From Aestuariibacter sp. A3R04 (GTDB lineage: Bacteria > Pseudomonadota > Gammaproteobacteria > Enterobacterales > Alteromonadaceae): 64,000 nucleotides of DNA. The notes below the pieces were generated by a model. The model worked only from the letters and a program-made list of their open reading frames with translations, had not been told where the DNA came from and ran no database searches. The stretch is taken from contig NZ_JAHKQR010000011.1 of the NCBI RefSeq assembly GCF_018860805.1, positions 595,647-659,646 of the forward strand, read 5' to 3'. Positions 37,369-46,477 of this stretch are shown here, piece after piece (positions within the stretch are counted from its first letter, which is position 1; each line of letters opens with the position of its first letter). A program made the position numbers and the translations under genes.

Positions 37369-38226
37369 TTACTCCATGGCAGGAATGGTGACCTTTAACT
37401 GAACAAGCCTACGCTTGTCTGAGTTGGTTATCTTAAAGTGAATGTCATTGATAACAATTTCATCGTTGGTTTCTGGCATATGGCCAAATGCCTTAAGTAC
37501 GATACCGCCGATGGTGTCAGCTTCTTCTTCACTGAATGAAGTTTTGAAAAAATCATTGAAATCATCTACAGCGGTAAGGGCTTTCACCGTAAACGTTGAT
37601 TTGTTTAACGGTTTAATATCTTCAGTACCGTCGTCGTCGATGTCGTACTCATCTTCAATTTCACCTACGATGAGCTCGAGGATATCTTCGATGGTGACAA
37701 GCCCGGATACGCCGCCGTATTCATCGACAACAATGGCCATGTGATAACGCTGTTGTCGAAATTCTTTTAGCAGCACATCCACACGCTTGCTTTCCGGTAC
37801 AATTACCGCAGGGCGGATAACGTCTTTAAGTTGAAACGTTTTTTCCGCGGAAAAGGCATAACCGAGAAGATCTTTTGCCAGTAATATTCCTTCGATGTGA
37901 TCTTTGTCTTCGCTGATCACAGGAAAGCGAGAGTGAGCTGTATCCAGAATTTTAGGCAGAAATTCTTCCACGTTCTGTTCAATGTCAATGGTGGTCATTT
38001 GCGTCCTGGGGATCATAATATCCCTAACACGCATTTCATTGACACCAATAACACCTTCAATCATTTCTCTGGTTTGAGGGTCTATCAGTTCCCGTTGCTC
38101 GGCTTCAGTGATGACCTCTACCAGATCTTCTTTGCTTTTCGGCTCGCCGGAAAATGTCAGTCTTAATTTATCGAACCAACCTTTGCTCGTCGAACCGTTG
38201 GTAGAGTGAGGGTTATCTTCGCTCAT
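37369..38226 (-). CDS. corC: CorC/YbeX CBS-domain protein
   Basis: 285 residues. A CBS pair (about 65-190: RDIMIPRTQMTTIDIEQNV, and YHMAIVVDEYGGVSGLVTIEDILELIVGEI) followed by a CorC_HlyC transporter-associated domain. Cytosolic; linked to Mg2+/Co2+ homeostasis and, for YbeX, to ribosome maturation. Downstream of ybeY by 33 bp in the same operon. Confidence 0.95.
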   Translation of the reverse strand: MSEDNPHSTNGSTSKGWFDKLRLTFSGEPKSKEDLVEVITEAEQRELIDPQTREMIEGVIGVNEMRVRDIMIPRTQMTTIDIEQNVEEFLPKILDTAHSRFPVISEDKDHIEGILLAKDLLGYAFSAEKTFQLKDVIRPAVIVPESKRVDVLLKEFRQQRYHMAIVVDEYGGVSGLVTIEDILELIVGEIEDEYDIDDDGTEDIKPLNKSTFTVKALTAVDDFNDFFKTSFSEEEADTIGGIVLKAFGHMPETNDEIVINDIHFKITNSDKRRLVQLKVTIPAME

Positions 38227-38259
38227 ATAGGGTCTTATTTATTCTCTGTCTGTTAAACG

Positions 38260-38733
38260 TTAAAGCTCTTGATACGGGTCGTCAATGCCTAATTGTGCCA
38301 AAATGTGTTTTTCGAGTGATTCCATCTCTTCCGCCTCTTGTTCTTCAATGTGGTCATATCCGAACAAGTGTAACAAGCCATGAATAATCATATGGGCAAA
38401 GTGATGTGTTGCTGTTTTGTTTTGTTCGTCGGCTTCGCGCAGAATAACAGGCACGCAGACAACCAGATCGCCCAATAAATTAAGGGGTACACCCGGAGGG
38501 CATTCAAAGGGAAATGACAACACATTGGTCGGTTTGTCTTTTTGACGGTAAGTCGCATTTAACAATTGAGACTCGTGGTTGTCGACATACCTAACCGTAA
38601 ATTCTTTTTCCTTGGCCTGAAGCTCCGTCAGTACAGCATTCGCCCAGTTCTCGACTAGCGATGTCGAGGGCAGGCAGGTAGCCAGATTATCGGGTAAATC
38701 TTCAGCTACCTGTATATCAACCAATGCGGTCAT
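38260..38733 (-). CDS. ybeY: Endoribonuclease YbeY
   Basis: 157 residues. Zinc site in [15 protein letters not shown], the UPF0054 signature, with [16 protein letters not shown] upstream. Involved in 16S rRNA 3'-end maturation and rRNA quality control. Its start overlaps the ybeZ stop by 4 bases, indicating translational coupling. Confidence 0.96.
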   Translation of the reverse strand: MTALVDIQVAEDLPDNLATCLPSTSLVENWANAVLTELQAKEKEFTVRYVDNHESQLLNATYRQKDKPTNVLSFPFECPPGVPLNLLGDLVVCVPVILREADEQNKTATHHFAHMIIHGLLHLFGYDHIEEQEAEEMESLEKHILAQLGIDDPYQEL

Positions 38734-39797
38734 GAGGGTTTGTTGTCTCCGCTGTCTGATGGGGCTTGGGCGGATTTTTCCAGTTCTGCGGCCGCGCGCT
38801 TTGCCTGACGAATTTTTTCCTGTTCACTGTCAAATTGTTCATAAGCCTGAACAATACGCGCTACCACTGGGTGACGTACTACGTCTTCAGCCTTGAAAAA
38901 GTTAAATGAAATATCCGGCACGTTTTCCAGTACTTCTATACAGTTTCTCAAGCCAGATCGCACTCCCCTGGGCAAATCTACCTGTGTGATGTCCCCGGTG
39001 ATAACCGCTTTTGAATTAAAGCCAATACGGGTGAGAAACATTTTCATTTGCTCGGTGGTAGTGTTCTGACTTTCATCCAAAATGACAAAGGCGTCATTTA
39101 GTGTGCGACCTCGCATATAGGCTAAAGGCGCGACCTCAATGACGTTTCGCTCCATGAGTTTTTCCACTTTTTCAAAACCGAGCATTTCAAACAGTGCGTC
39201 GTAGAGTGGACGCAGGTACGGATCGACTTTTTGCGATAGATCACCAGGCAGAAACCCCAGTTTTTCACCGGCTTCTACCGCTGGGCGCGTAAGCAAAATA
39301 CGGCGTACTTCCTGACGTTCCAGTGCATCAACGGCACAAGCTACGGCGAGATAAGTTTTACCGGTTCCGGCGGGTCCAATGCCAAATGTGATGTCGTGAT
39401 TGATGACATTCGCTACATATTGCCCCTGATTGGGATTTCTCGGTTTTATCACGCCCCGCTTGGTGCGGATGTTTACTTCTTTACCGTAGGAGGCGGATTC
39501 AGATCTCTCCAAACAACTGGCTTCCTGAATGGCCAGGTGAACCTGGTCCGGTTCAAGTTGTGGTACCACTCCTTTCACAGGTTGCGTTTCGATGTACAAC
39601 AACTTGAGTAGCTCGGTGGCGCCGTTGGCCTGCAAGGCGTCACCGAGCACCTTGAAGGCGTTATTCCGGTAACTGATTTCCACTCCTAAACGGCGCTCAA
39701 TTTGCTTGATATTGTCATCAAACGGGCCGCAAAGACTGGATAAACGTTTATTGTCTGCAGGTTCTAAAATAACTTCGTTGCTTACCAGTGTACTCAA
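38730..39797 (-). CDS. ybeZ: PhoH-like ATPase YbeZ
   Basis: 355 residues. A KH-like N-terminal part, then a PhoH NTPase: Walker [14 protein letters not shown] near 143-155 and Walker [13 protein letters not shown] cytosolic ATPase partnered with YbeY in rRNA metabolism. The C-terminal tail is charged and Ala-rich. 16 bp after miaB. Confidence 0.95.
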   Translation of the reverse strand: MSTLVSNEVILEPADNKRLSSLCGPFDDNIKQIERRLGVEISYRNNAFKVLGDALQANGATELLKLLYIETQPVKGVVPQLEPDQVHLAIQEASCLERSESASYGKEVNIRTKRGVIKPRNPNQGQYVANVINHDITFGIGPAGTGKTYLAVACAVDALERQEVRRILLTRPAVEAGEKLGFLPGDLSQKVDPYLRPLYDALFEMLGFEKVEKLMERNVIEVAPLAYMRGRTLNDAFVILDESQNTTTEQMKMFLTRIGFNSKAVITGDITQVDLPRGVRSGLRNCIEVLENVPDISFNFFKAEDVVRHPVVARIVQAYEQFDSEQEKIRQAKRAAAELEKSAQAPSDSGDNKPS

Positions 39798-39813
39798 GTT
39801 GTGATATTCCTCG

Positions 39814-41256
39814 CTATGCTGTTACGGATGGGTCAAACTGACCCACACCTAATACATCAGGTATATTTTCCTGATGTTTTGCGGTTATAGATTGGGGCGA
39901 AATAGCAACACGCAACCCCATGTCTCTTTCTCTTCTTACTACGTCACCGCGAAGTGAATTAGAAAAGACATCTGTGATGGTAACATCAACGAATTCTCCA
40001 ATCATGTCTGGGGAGCCTTCAAAGTTCACAACCCGGTTGTTTTCTGTACGACCAGACAGTTCCATAGGGTTTTTCTTTGACGGCCCCTCAACCAAAATGC
40101 GCTGCTCTGTTCCGAGCATGTTGCGGGCAATGCGCAGTGCTTGCTGGTTGATGCGCTGTTGAAGTAAATACAAGCGCTGCTTTTTAACTTCTTCACTGAC
40201 GTCGTCCACGGCATCGGCGGCGGGTGTACCAGGGCGGGCACTGTAAATAAAACTGAAACTTAGATCATAGTCAACTGCCTGGATAAGGTCCATGGTGGCT
40301 TCAAAATCAGCGTCTGTTTCACCCGGGTAGCCGATAATAAAATCAGAAGACATACAAATATTCGGTCTTACTTTTTTTAGCTTGCGAATTTTCGACTTGT
40401 ATTCCAGTGCAGTGTGGCCTCGCTTCATCATGTTTAAAATACGGTCAGAGCCGCTTTGCACGGGGAGATGAAGGTGATCTACCAGTTCGGGTATGTTAGC
40501 GTAAGCCGCAATGATGTCGTCGGTAAACTCAACGGGGTGAGACGTGGTGTATCGAATGCGGTCGATGCCATCGATAGCGGCAACGAGTTCAAGTAATTCG
40601 GAAAACCGGCAAATACTGCCGTCGTGATGCGCGCCGCGATACGCATTCACGTTTTGTCCCAGTAAGTTGACTTCGCGCACGCCTTGCTCTGCCAGTTGAG
40701 CAATTTCCAGAATGACGTCATCCAACGGCCGACTCACTTCTTCGCCGCGGGTGTAGGGCACTACGCAAAACGTACAATATTTTGAGCACCCCTCCATGAT
40801 CGAAACAAATGCCGTTGGGCCTTCAGCACGGGGTTCCGGTAGACGGTCAAATTTTTCAATTTCGGGGAAACTTACATCCACAACTGATTTTGCACCGCCC
40901 TGTAGCTGGTTAATCATTTCAGGCAGGCGATGCAGTGTTTGTGGGCCAAAAATCAAGTCAACAAAGGGCGCGCGCTGGCGGATATGGTCGCCTTCCTGAG
41001 AGGCAACACAGCCACCTACACCGATGATAAGGTCGGGATTCTTTTGTTTTAGGTTTTTCCAACGGCCCAGTTGATGGAACACTTTTTCCTGTGCTTTTTC
41101 GCGGATCGAGCACGTGTTCAATAAGATCACGTCCGCGTCTTCTGCTTCCTGCGCAAGCGAATAACCGTGGGTCGAGTCGAGTAGGTCTGCCATTTTTTCC
41201 GAGTCGTACTCGTTCATTTGGCAACCCCAGGTTTTAATAAACAGCTTTTTGGTCAT
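39814..41256 (-). CDS. miaB: tRNA methylthiotransferase MiaB
   Basis: 480 residues from the ATG at 41256 ([19 protein letters not shown]), which matches E. coli; a GTG at 41262 adds two residues. N-terminal UPF0004 domain with three iron-sulfur Cys ([21 protein letters not shown]), radical SAM centre CSKYCTFC, and a C-terminal TRAM domain. Adds a methylthio group to i6A37 in tRNAs reading UNN codons. Heads the ybeZ-ybeY-corC-lnt-hsp20 operon. Confidence 0.97.
   Translation of the reverse strand: MTKKLFIKTWGCQMNEYDSEKMADLLDSTHGYSLAQEAEDADVILLNTCSIREKAQEKVFHQLGRWKNLKQKNPDLIIGVGGCVASQEGDHIRQRAPFVDLIFGPQTLHRLPEMINQLQGGAKSVVDVSFPEIEKFDRLPEPRAEGPTAFVSIMEGCSKYCTFCVVPYTRGEEVSRPLDDVILEIAQLAEQGVREVNLLGQNVNAYRGAHHDGSICRFSELLELVAAIDGIDRIRYTTSHPVEFTDDIIAAYANIPELVDHLHLPVQSGSDRILNMMKRGHTALEYKSKIRKLKKVRPNICMSSDFIIGYPGETDADFEATMDLIQAVDYDLSFSFIYSARPGTPAADAVDDVSEEVKKQRLYLLQQRINQQALRIARNMLGTEQRILVEGPSKKNPMELSGRTENNRVVNFEGSPDMIGEFVDVTITDVFSNSLRGDVVRRERDMGLRVAISPQSITAKHQENIPDVLGVGQFDPSVTA
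39829..39877 (-). other. Two tandem perfect hairpins inside the 3' end of miaB
   Basis: On the minus strand the message contains ACATCAGG-8nt-CCTGATGT (39854-39877) then TGGGTCA-gtt-TGACCCA (39829-39845), both within the last ~20 codons of miaB and just before ybeZ. Both stems are exact. No T run follows, so an mRNA processing or stability role is more likely than termination. Confidence 0.5.
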
Positions 41257-41550
41257 TTTCACGTCACGTTTTCAGGTAACCGGCATCATTAAGTGGTGTC
41301 TTCCCGCCTTTTAGGAAGAGACGTGCTGGCACCTATTTGCGTGCCGCTTGCGTCGAATACCGCCGGAAATGTTCAAAATAGCCGCGTATTTTACCTGCTG
41401 TGAGGCTATTTGCCCAGCAATTCGTAAAAACACTTTTACTGGGAAGCAGTACTTTTCATGCCGGTCTGATCTAACACAAGAGACTGACAAAGGCTTCATG
41501 GCAGTTAGTGATACTTTCAGTCATAATAATGGGTCTATGCAGGAGGGGTT

Positions 41551-42723
41551 ATGTACGATTTTTGTATCAATGGCGGTGGTATGGTGGGCGCGTCACTGGC
41601 TCTGGGGTTGGTGCAACAGGGGTACCGCATCGCAATTATCGAAAGTGTGTTGCCATCCCCATTTTCTCCAGAACAACCCCCTGATTTGCGGGTTTCGGCC
41701 ATTAGCGTCACGTCTGTGCAATTACTCAAACGACTGGGTGCATGGCCGTATATTGAAAATAGCCGCTTGCGCGAATACAGTGAACTTGCTGTTTGGGAGT
41801 CGCCTTCGATGGCAACGGAATTTGTCGCAGATGAGATTGGTGAGCCCTTGTTGGGGTATTTCGTGGAAAATCGATTGCTCCAACTCGGTTGTCACGAGGC
41901 CCTGGCTGGAACGGATGTGCATTGGATCATTGACGCTACACTCTCGGCCTATCAACTTGAAGAGTCCGGGGTGTCGGTTTCTTTGAGCAATGGTGATACG
42001 TTAGTTTGCCGCTACCTAATTGGTGCTGATGGTGCAAAAAGTCAGGTTAGGACGTTGGCGGATATTGGCGCGAGCGGCTGGCAATACGCCCAGCAGGCGT
42101 TGGGTATTACCGTTGCCTTGACCGCGCCGTGTGCCGCGCGCACGTGGCAGCAATTTTTCCCCACAGGTCCTCGTGCGTTGTTGCCAATGTATGAAAACTA
42201 TGCCTCACTAATTTGGTACGACAAAGCTGACAGGATAAAGGCACTAAAGCAGTTAAAGCCCGCATCGCTCAAGCAAGCTATTTTAAATGACTTCCCACCG
42301 CTGCCGTCTGATTTTAATGTTATAGACAAAGCGGCGTTTGTACTGACCCGCTCCCACGCCAGTCAGTATGTACAGCCCGGCATTATTCTAATTGGTGATG
42401 CGGCACACACAATTAACCCGTTGGCGGGACAAGGGGTGAATCTTGGGTTTAAAGACGTGTCTGCACTGTTGGCGATTACCGAGTTGTTGGGACCGGATAA
42501 AGATGACTTCTACCTGCGTCTTCAACAAGCATACGAAGGACCCAGGAAAAGAGATAACGGATTGATGATGTCTGCAATGGATGGGTTTTACCTCTTGTTT
42601 AGTAATCAGATAGCCCCACTTAAATGGATGAGAAACGCGATGTTAAAGGGCGCTGATGTGGCAGGCCCGGTTAAACATCAAGTATTGAGATATGCCATGG
42701 GGATGAGCGAATGGAAGTTCTGA
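41551..42723 (+). CDS. ubiF: Ubiquinone-biosynthesis flavin monooxygenase UbiF-like
   Basis: 390 residues. FAD-binding GGGMVGASLALGL near 8-20, the DG motif in YLIGADGAKSQVR, and the GD motif ILIGDAAHTINPLAGQGVNLGFKD. This fits the UbiH/UbiF/UbiI family; position divergent from miaB, as in E. coli, favours UbiF (hydroxylation of the ubiquinone ring at C-6). Strong AGGAGGGG site. Its stop lies inside the start of a small downstream ORF. Confidence 0.88.
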   Translation: MYDFCINGGGMVGASLALGLVQQGYRIAIIESVLPSPFSPEQPPDLRVSAISVTSVQLLKRLGAWPYIENSRLREYSELAVWESPSMATEFVADEIGEPLLGYFVENRLLQLGCHEALAGTDVHWIIDATLSAYQLEESGVSVSLSNGDTLVCRYLIGADGAKSQVRTLADIGASGWQYAQQALGITVALTAPCAARTWQQFFPTGPRALLPMYENYASLIWYDKADRIKALKQLKPASLKQAILNDFPPLPSDFNVIDKAAFVLTRSHASQYVQPGIILIGDAAHTINPLAGQGVNLGFKDVSALLAITELLGPDKDDFYLRLQQAYEGPRKRDNGLMMSAMDGFYLLFSNQIAPLKWMRNAMLKGADVAGPVKHQVLRYAMGMSEWKF

Positions 42724-42890
42724 TTTTATTAGGTGTACTTTTTCTGGCGCTGATTGTGATAGTACCCTTGATTGAACGTTCTAAAATGCGGGTTAGTTCG
42801 GAAACAGCGGGAAAAATAAGTCGCTGGATTTGGCCATTAATTATGATTTCGCTTGTTATTCAATTAATTAGAATGATGATGCAGGGTTAG
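42711..42890 (+). CDS. Small 59-residue membrane protein overlapping ubiF
   Basis: ATG at 42711 begins 13 bases before the ubiF stop, in another frame, and the ORF runs 59 codons to TAG. The N-terminal 20 residues are strongly hydrophobic (VLILLGVLFLALIVIVPLI), then a basic stretch (ERSKMR), then a second hydrophobic segment (WIWPLIMISLVIQLI). Two-helix hairpin topology and the coupling-type overlap support a real gene. No family recognised. Ends overlapping tetR by 4 bases. Confidence 0.55.
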   Translation: MEVLILLGVLFLALIVIVPLIERSKMRVSSETAGKISRWIWPLIMISLVIQLIRMMMQG

Positions 42891-43462
42891 TCAGCCCTGC
42901 AGAGCTCGGCCATGGTTTTATCTACCAGCATGGTAATGAGGCCAGTGTCGTTATTTAATAGTGCAAACGTCCGCAGCCCGACGAATTGACACTGTAGCCA
43001 GATAGATTGTTGTTTTGTATCACACTGTTCGCTTAACGCCTTTGTTGATTGCGCTTTAATTAACACTCGTTCAAAAGCGTTTCTAAGCGCATTCATACCT
43101 TTCACAATTGCCTCTTGTACGTCATCGTTGACATTTTCAATGTCTGCAATCGTTTTAACGAGTAGACACTGCCTCTGGTATTGCAGTTGTTCAGGCTTTG
43201 TCAGTGTCTCTATGAAGTAGCTGCGAAGTTCAGTGAGCGGTGCCTCAAGGTTTGCAATGGCAAGAAGTTGCGCTTCACTCGTCGCTACATAGTGCTCGAT
43301 AACGCGTTTAAATAGCCCTTCTTTACTATTAAAACGGTGGTAAATGCTGCCCGGCCGCATATCAAGGGCCTGCTGGAGTTCCCGCATACCCACTGATGAA
43401 TAGCCTTTTTGCCAAAACAGGCTGGTTGCTCTATCTACAACAATCTCGTCTGTATATTTCAC
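42887..43462 (-). CDS. TetR-family transcriptional regulator
   Basis: 191 residues. The N-terminal helix-turn-helix is typical (ATSLFWQKGYSSVGMRELQQAL, then GSIYHRFNSKEGLFKRVIEHY). Closest in style to NemR/AcuR-type repressors that govern reactive-electrophile or redox genes. Divergent from an AhpD-like gene with two palindromic sites between them, so it most likely represses both. Confidence 0.88.
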   Translation of the reverse strand: MKYTDEIVVDRATSLFWQKGYSSVGMRELQQALDMRPGSIYHRFNSKEGLFKRVIEHYVATSEAQLLAIANLEAPLTELRSYFIETLTKPEQLQYQRQCLLVKTIADIENVNDDVQEAIVKGMNALRNAFERVLIKAQSTKALSEQCDTKQQSIWLQCQFVGLRTFALLNNDTGLITMLVDKTMAELCRAD

Positions 43463-43488
43463 TTTGGTATACCTTATTTCTTATTTTT

Positions 43489-43504
43489 TTGAACGATCGT
43501 TCAA
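43489..43504. promoter_or_regulatory. TetR operator 1, perfect palindrome
   Basis: TTGAACGATCGTTCAA, an exact 16 bp palindrome in the 145 bp between tetR and the AhpD-like gene. Confidence 0.8.
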
Positions 43505-43511
43505 TTTTGGG

Positions 43512-43527
43512 TTGAACACACGTTCAA
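43512..43527. promoter_or_regulatory. TetR operator 2, near-palindrome
   Basis: TTGAACACACGTTCAA shares both TTGAAC and GTTCAA arms with operator 1; centres are 23 bp apart. A tandem pair suggests cooperative binding. Confidence 0.75.
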
Positions 43528-43607
43528 GTGGCCTTATTGTATTGATTATAGTCGGAAACGACAAGTGACCATGTCTTTTGAATATTCTACTTCTAATAGG
43601 AAAAGTT

Positions 43608-44162
43608 ATGACAACATTTACTTTACATACCAAAGATACCGCTCCAGAAGATGCTAGACCGCTTTTGGATAAATCAGAAAAAGCCTTCGGCATGATCCCA
43701 AACCTTCACGCGGTTATGGCGGAGTCTCCACAATTGCTGGAAGGTTATCAAGTGCTTCATGAACTAGCACAGAAAACGGCGTTTGATGCCAACGAATTAA
43801 CAGTGGTATGGCAAACAGTTAATGTTGAACACGCGTGTCACTACTGTGTGCCAGCCCACACCGCCATTGCCAAGAGCATGAAAGCAGACGATAAATTAAT
43901 TGAAGAGTTGAGAAATGATGAGCCCCTGTCTGATCCTAAACTCAATGCATTGAAAAACGCAGTATTGTCTATAACCCGCAACAGAGGGCATTTTGACGAT
44001 GACGCACAAAAAGCGTTTACCGATGCGGGTTACACGTCTCGGCACGTATTAGACATTATTTTGATTTTGGCGCAAAAAGTAATGAGTAACTACACTAACC
44101 ACCTGGCAGACACACCAGTGGACGCACCTTTTGCCAAGTTTGAATGGTCGCCGAAGAACTAA
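43608..44162 (+). CDS. AhpD-like/carboxymuconolactone decarboxylase-family protein
   Basis: 184 residues from ATG 43608 (AGGAAAAG upstream). Contains the redox CxxC of AhpD-like peroxidase-related proteins, in EHACHYCVPAHTAIA near 81-95, with the conserved Glu and His around it, within an all-helical fold. Probably a thiol-based peroxidase or peroxidase-related oxidoreductase. Regulated by the divergent TetR through the two palindromes (inferred). Confidence 0.82.
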   Translation: MTTFTLHTKDTAPEDARPLLDKSEKAFGMIPNLHAVMAESPQLLEGYQVLHELAQKTAFDANELTVVWQTVNVEHACHYCVPAHTAIAKSMKADDKLIEELRNDEPLSDPKLNALKNAVLSITRNRGHFDDDAQKAFTDAGYTSRHVLDIILILAQKVMSNYTNHLADTPVDAPFAKFEWSPKN

Positions 44163-44172
44163 TCTGTGTGTG

Positions 44173-44199
44173 CTAGAGTGACCAGCTTGGCCACTCTAG
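44173..44199. other. Hairpin between convergent AhpD-like and symporter genes
   Basis: CTAGAGTG (44173-44180) pairs with CACTCTAG (44192-44199), plus an inner CC/GG, in the 42 bp between convergent stops. No T run on either side; a possible bidirectional terminator. Confidence 0.45.
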
Positions 44200-44204
44200 T
44201 ACTG

Positions 44205-45608
44205 CTACCAAATCCCTTTTTCAGTTTGCCCTTGAATCTCACAGTCACCAGTCCTGTAAGCCATATCATCGCCAGCCTTTAATTTGTTAAAGTAGTCTTT
44301 ACTGATTGATACTATGGTAGGCGTCATCCACACAATAGCGATAATGTTAATCACTGACATTAAGCCCAATGCCATGTCTGCCATCGCCCACACAGTAGGT
44401 AATGCTGCAACAGAACCCCATAAAATCATGCCTAGGTAACCCACGGTATACACCAGCCGGCCGATTTTATTGTCGAGCTTGAACATGTGTAGATTACTTT
44501 CGCCATAGGCGTAGTTGGCAACCACAGAGGTAAAAGAAAAAAGACAAATGGCGGCAGAGACAAAATCCGTTCCACCGCTGCCGATGTGCTTATTCATGGC
44601 AGCTTGCGTCATACCGATACCTTCCATTTGGCCTGTGGCTTCACCGCCGGCCAACAAGATAATAAAGGCAGTGGCGGTACACAATATCATGGTATCCACA
44701 AATACCCCAAGCATCTGAATATAACCTTGCGAAACCGGGTGATTAGGTTGAGGCGCGGCACTTGCTGCGGCATGAGGCACGCTGCCCGAGCCCGCTTCAT
44801 TTGAGTATAGTCCCCGTTGAATACCATTTTTTATTGCTGCGCCTAACATGCCTGCGCCGGCCTCTTCTAATCCGAAGGCTGACTTTATAATGCTCAACAG
44901 AACACCGGGAAGTTCAGAAATGTTAATCGCCACTATGAGCAGCGCTGCAATGACATAACCAATGGCCATAAATGGTACAATCCACTCTGCAAACCGGGCG
45001 ATACCCCGTAAGCCGCCTACAACGATTAGTGCTGCCAGAGAGATGATGGCGATCCCAATATAGAGTGGGGGGAAGGCATAGGCATTGTTTAGGGCATCGG
45101 TGATGGTATTTGCTTGTACGGCGCTAAATACAAATCCATAACCGAAGAAGAGACACAAGGAAAAAGCAACGGCAAGCCAAGTTTTATTTAGCCCTTGCTT
45201 GATGTAGTACGCAGGGCCACCACGATATTCGCCATGATCATCTTTTACTTTGTATAACTGACCGAGCACACTTTCTGCGAAGCCTGTCGCCATTCCCAAA
45301 AATGCAATAACCCACATCCAGAATATAGCGCCGGCGCCGCCAAGTGAAATAGCTACCGCGACCCCGGCAAGGTTACCTGTTCCCACTCTGGCCGATAAAC
45401 TCGTGCATAGAGCCTGGAAAGAACTGATACCTTCTTTAGTTGAAGATGTGCTGCCTTTCATGAGCGTAAACATGTGGCCAAAATGGACTAATTGAACAGC
45501 TCCTAATTTCCACGTGAACCAAAGACCGCAGCCTAACAACATGACGATAAGGATCTGACCGTCACCCCAAAGCACATTATTCACGGCCGATACGATATCG
45601 TTAATCAC
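44205..45608 (-). CDS. Alanine/glycine:cation symporter (AGCS family)
   Basis: 467 residues with about 11 membrane helices. Family signatures: SSFQALCTSLSARVGTGNLAGVA near 61-83, YRGGPAYYI, and YSNEAGSGSVPHAAA. Na+-coupled uptake of alanine or glycine. Stands alone upstream of the tRNA operon terminator. Confidence 0.92.
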   Translation of the reverse strand: MINDIVSAVNNVLWGDGQILIVMLLGCGLWFTWKLGAVQLVHFGHMFTLMKGSTSSTKEGISSFQALCTSLSARVGTGNLAGVAVAISLGGAGAIFWMWVIAFLGMATGFAESVLGQLYKVKDDHGEYRGGPAYYIKQGLNKTWLAVAFSLCLFFGYGFVFSAVQANTITDALNNAYAFPPLYIGIAIISLAALIVVGGLRGIARFAEWIVPFMAIGYVIAALLIVAINISELPGVLLSIIKSAFGLEEAGAGMLGAAIKNGIQRGLYSNEAGSGSVPHAAASAAPQPNHPVSQGYIQMLGVFVDTMILCTATAFIILLAGGEATGQMEGIGMTQAAMNKHIGSGGTDFVSAAICLFSFTSVVANYAYGESNLHMFKLDNKIGRLVYTVGYLGMILWGSVAALPTVWAMADMALGLMSVINIIAIVWMTPTIVSISKDYFNKLKAGDDMAYRTGDCEIQGQTEKGIW

Positions 45609-45751
45609 AGCTTTTCCTTCTCAACTTTTTGAATTATTTTTGAAAGCGAATGTTTGTATAGTATCAGATACGGTTCAGGGGAAAAGTCTTCAGACTGTTA
45701 AAGCTGCATATTTATTAAAAAAAATTGAATGAATTTGTGGGTTGGAGCCAT

Positions 45752-45778
45752 AAAAAAAGCCAGTCAAAGACTGGCTTT
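45752..45778 (-). terminator. Terminator of the tRNA operon
   Basis: On the minus strand AAAGCCAGTC / GACTGGCTTT form a perfect 10 bp stem with a 3-nt loop followed by a T run. Lies 7 bp after the last tRNA-Gln. Confidence 0.9.
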
Positions 45779-45784
45779 CGTATA

Positions 45785-45860
45785 TGGCTGGGGTAGCTGG
45801 ACTCGAACCAACGGATGGCGGGATCAAAACCCGCTGCCTTACCAACTTGGCTATACCCCA
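45785..45860 (-). tRNA. tRNA-Gln (anticodon TTG)
   Basis: 76 nt including encoded CCA. Acceptor stem TGGGGTA/TACCCCA; anticodon loop TTTTGAT gives TTG; T-loop GGTTCGAGT. Identical in sequence to the next copy. Last gene of the Met-Leu-Gln-Gln operon. Confidence 0.97.
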
Positions 45861-45896
45861 AGTGATAACCGCGAAAACGCAATTATACTGAGAAAA

Positions 45897-45972
45897 TGGC
45901 TGGGGTAGCTGGACTCGAACCAACGGATGGCGGGATCAAAACCCGCTGCCTTACCAACTTGGCTATACCCCA
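45897..45972 (-). tRNA. tRNA-Gln (anticodon TTG), second copy
   Basis: 76 nt with encoded CCA; same sequence as the neighbouring copy 36 bp away. Third in the tRNA operon, as in the E. coli glnU/glnW arrangement. Confidence 0.97.
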
Positions 45973-45976
45973 ATTA

Positions 45977-46061
45977 TGGTGCGGAAGGAGAGACTTGAAC
46001 TCTCACGCCGTGAAGCACTGGAACCTAAATCCAGCGTGTCTACCAATTCCACCACTTCCGC
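45977..46061 (-). tRNA. tRNA-Leu (anticodon TAG)
   Basis: 85 nt with encoded CCA and a long variable arm typical of class II tRNAs. Anticodon loop ATTTAGG gives TAG. Four bases upstream of the second tRNA-Gln. Corresponds to leuW by position. Confidence 0.97.
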
Positions 46062-46090
46062 GCAGCTAGACATACCTGAAAAAGAAAGAA

Positions 46091-46167
46091 TGGTGGCTAC
46101 GGCGAGATTCGAACTTGCGACCCCATCATTATGAGTGATGTGCTCTAACCAACTGAGCTACGTAGCC
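46091..46167 (-). tRNA. Elongator tRNA-Met (anticodon CAT)
   Basis: 77 nt with encoded CCA. Starts GGCTACGTAGCTCAG and has CTCATAA in the anticodon loop, matching elongator Met of E. coli (metT) rather than initiator or the Ile-CAT form. First gene of the operon. Confidence 0.95.
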
Positions 46168-46477
46168 TCTTATTTCTTTTCCCTCTCAGGAAGTGGCGCG
46201 TATTATGCGTATATGACTCCTTACCGTCAACCCCTTTTTTACTAACTTTTTTTAAGTGCTTACAATGTGTACTGAATTGCGCGATATGACATCAAAATGA
46301 CGAAAAAGACAACAGTTTACTATCCAGTTGTCGCCTGTTTACTCGCTGCTACTTTTGGTTCAGATAAAACATTCAGCGACAGGCTTTGACAAAATCTGGC
46401 GTTTACCGCTGAAAAATGACGCGCTTTTCGCTAATGTGAACAAGTGTTTTCTTTGTTCCTTACAGGAAGAATAAAAA
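46168..46477. other. 310 bp divergent region between tRNA operon and AtoE gene
   Basis: Holds the tRNA promoter at its left end. The right part is AT-rich; no ORF or clear atoE promoter was found. Confidence 0.5.
46202..46230 (-). promoter_or_regulatory. Sigma-70 promoter of the tRNA operon
   Basis: On the minus strand TTGACG (46230-46225), an exact 17 bp spacer, and CATAAT (46207-46202), followed by a GC-rich discriminator (ACGCGCC) of the kind that confers stringent control on tRNA promoters. Lies 35 bp before tRNA-Met. Confidence 0.92.

Noticed and set aside
45690..45923. 77-codon ORF over the tRNA-Gln genes
   Set aside because: It is a chance reading frame through tRNA sequence and the terminator.
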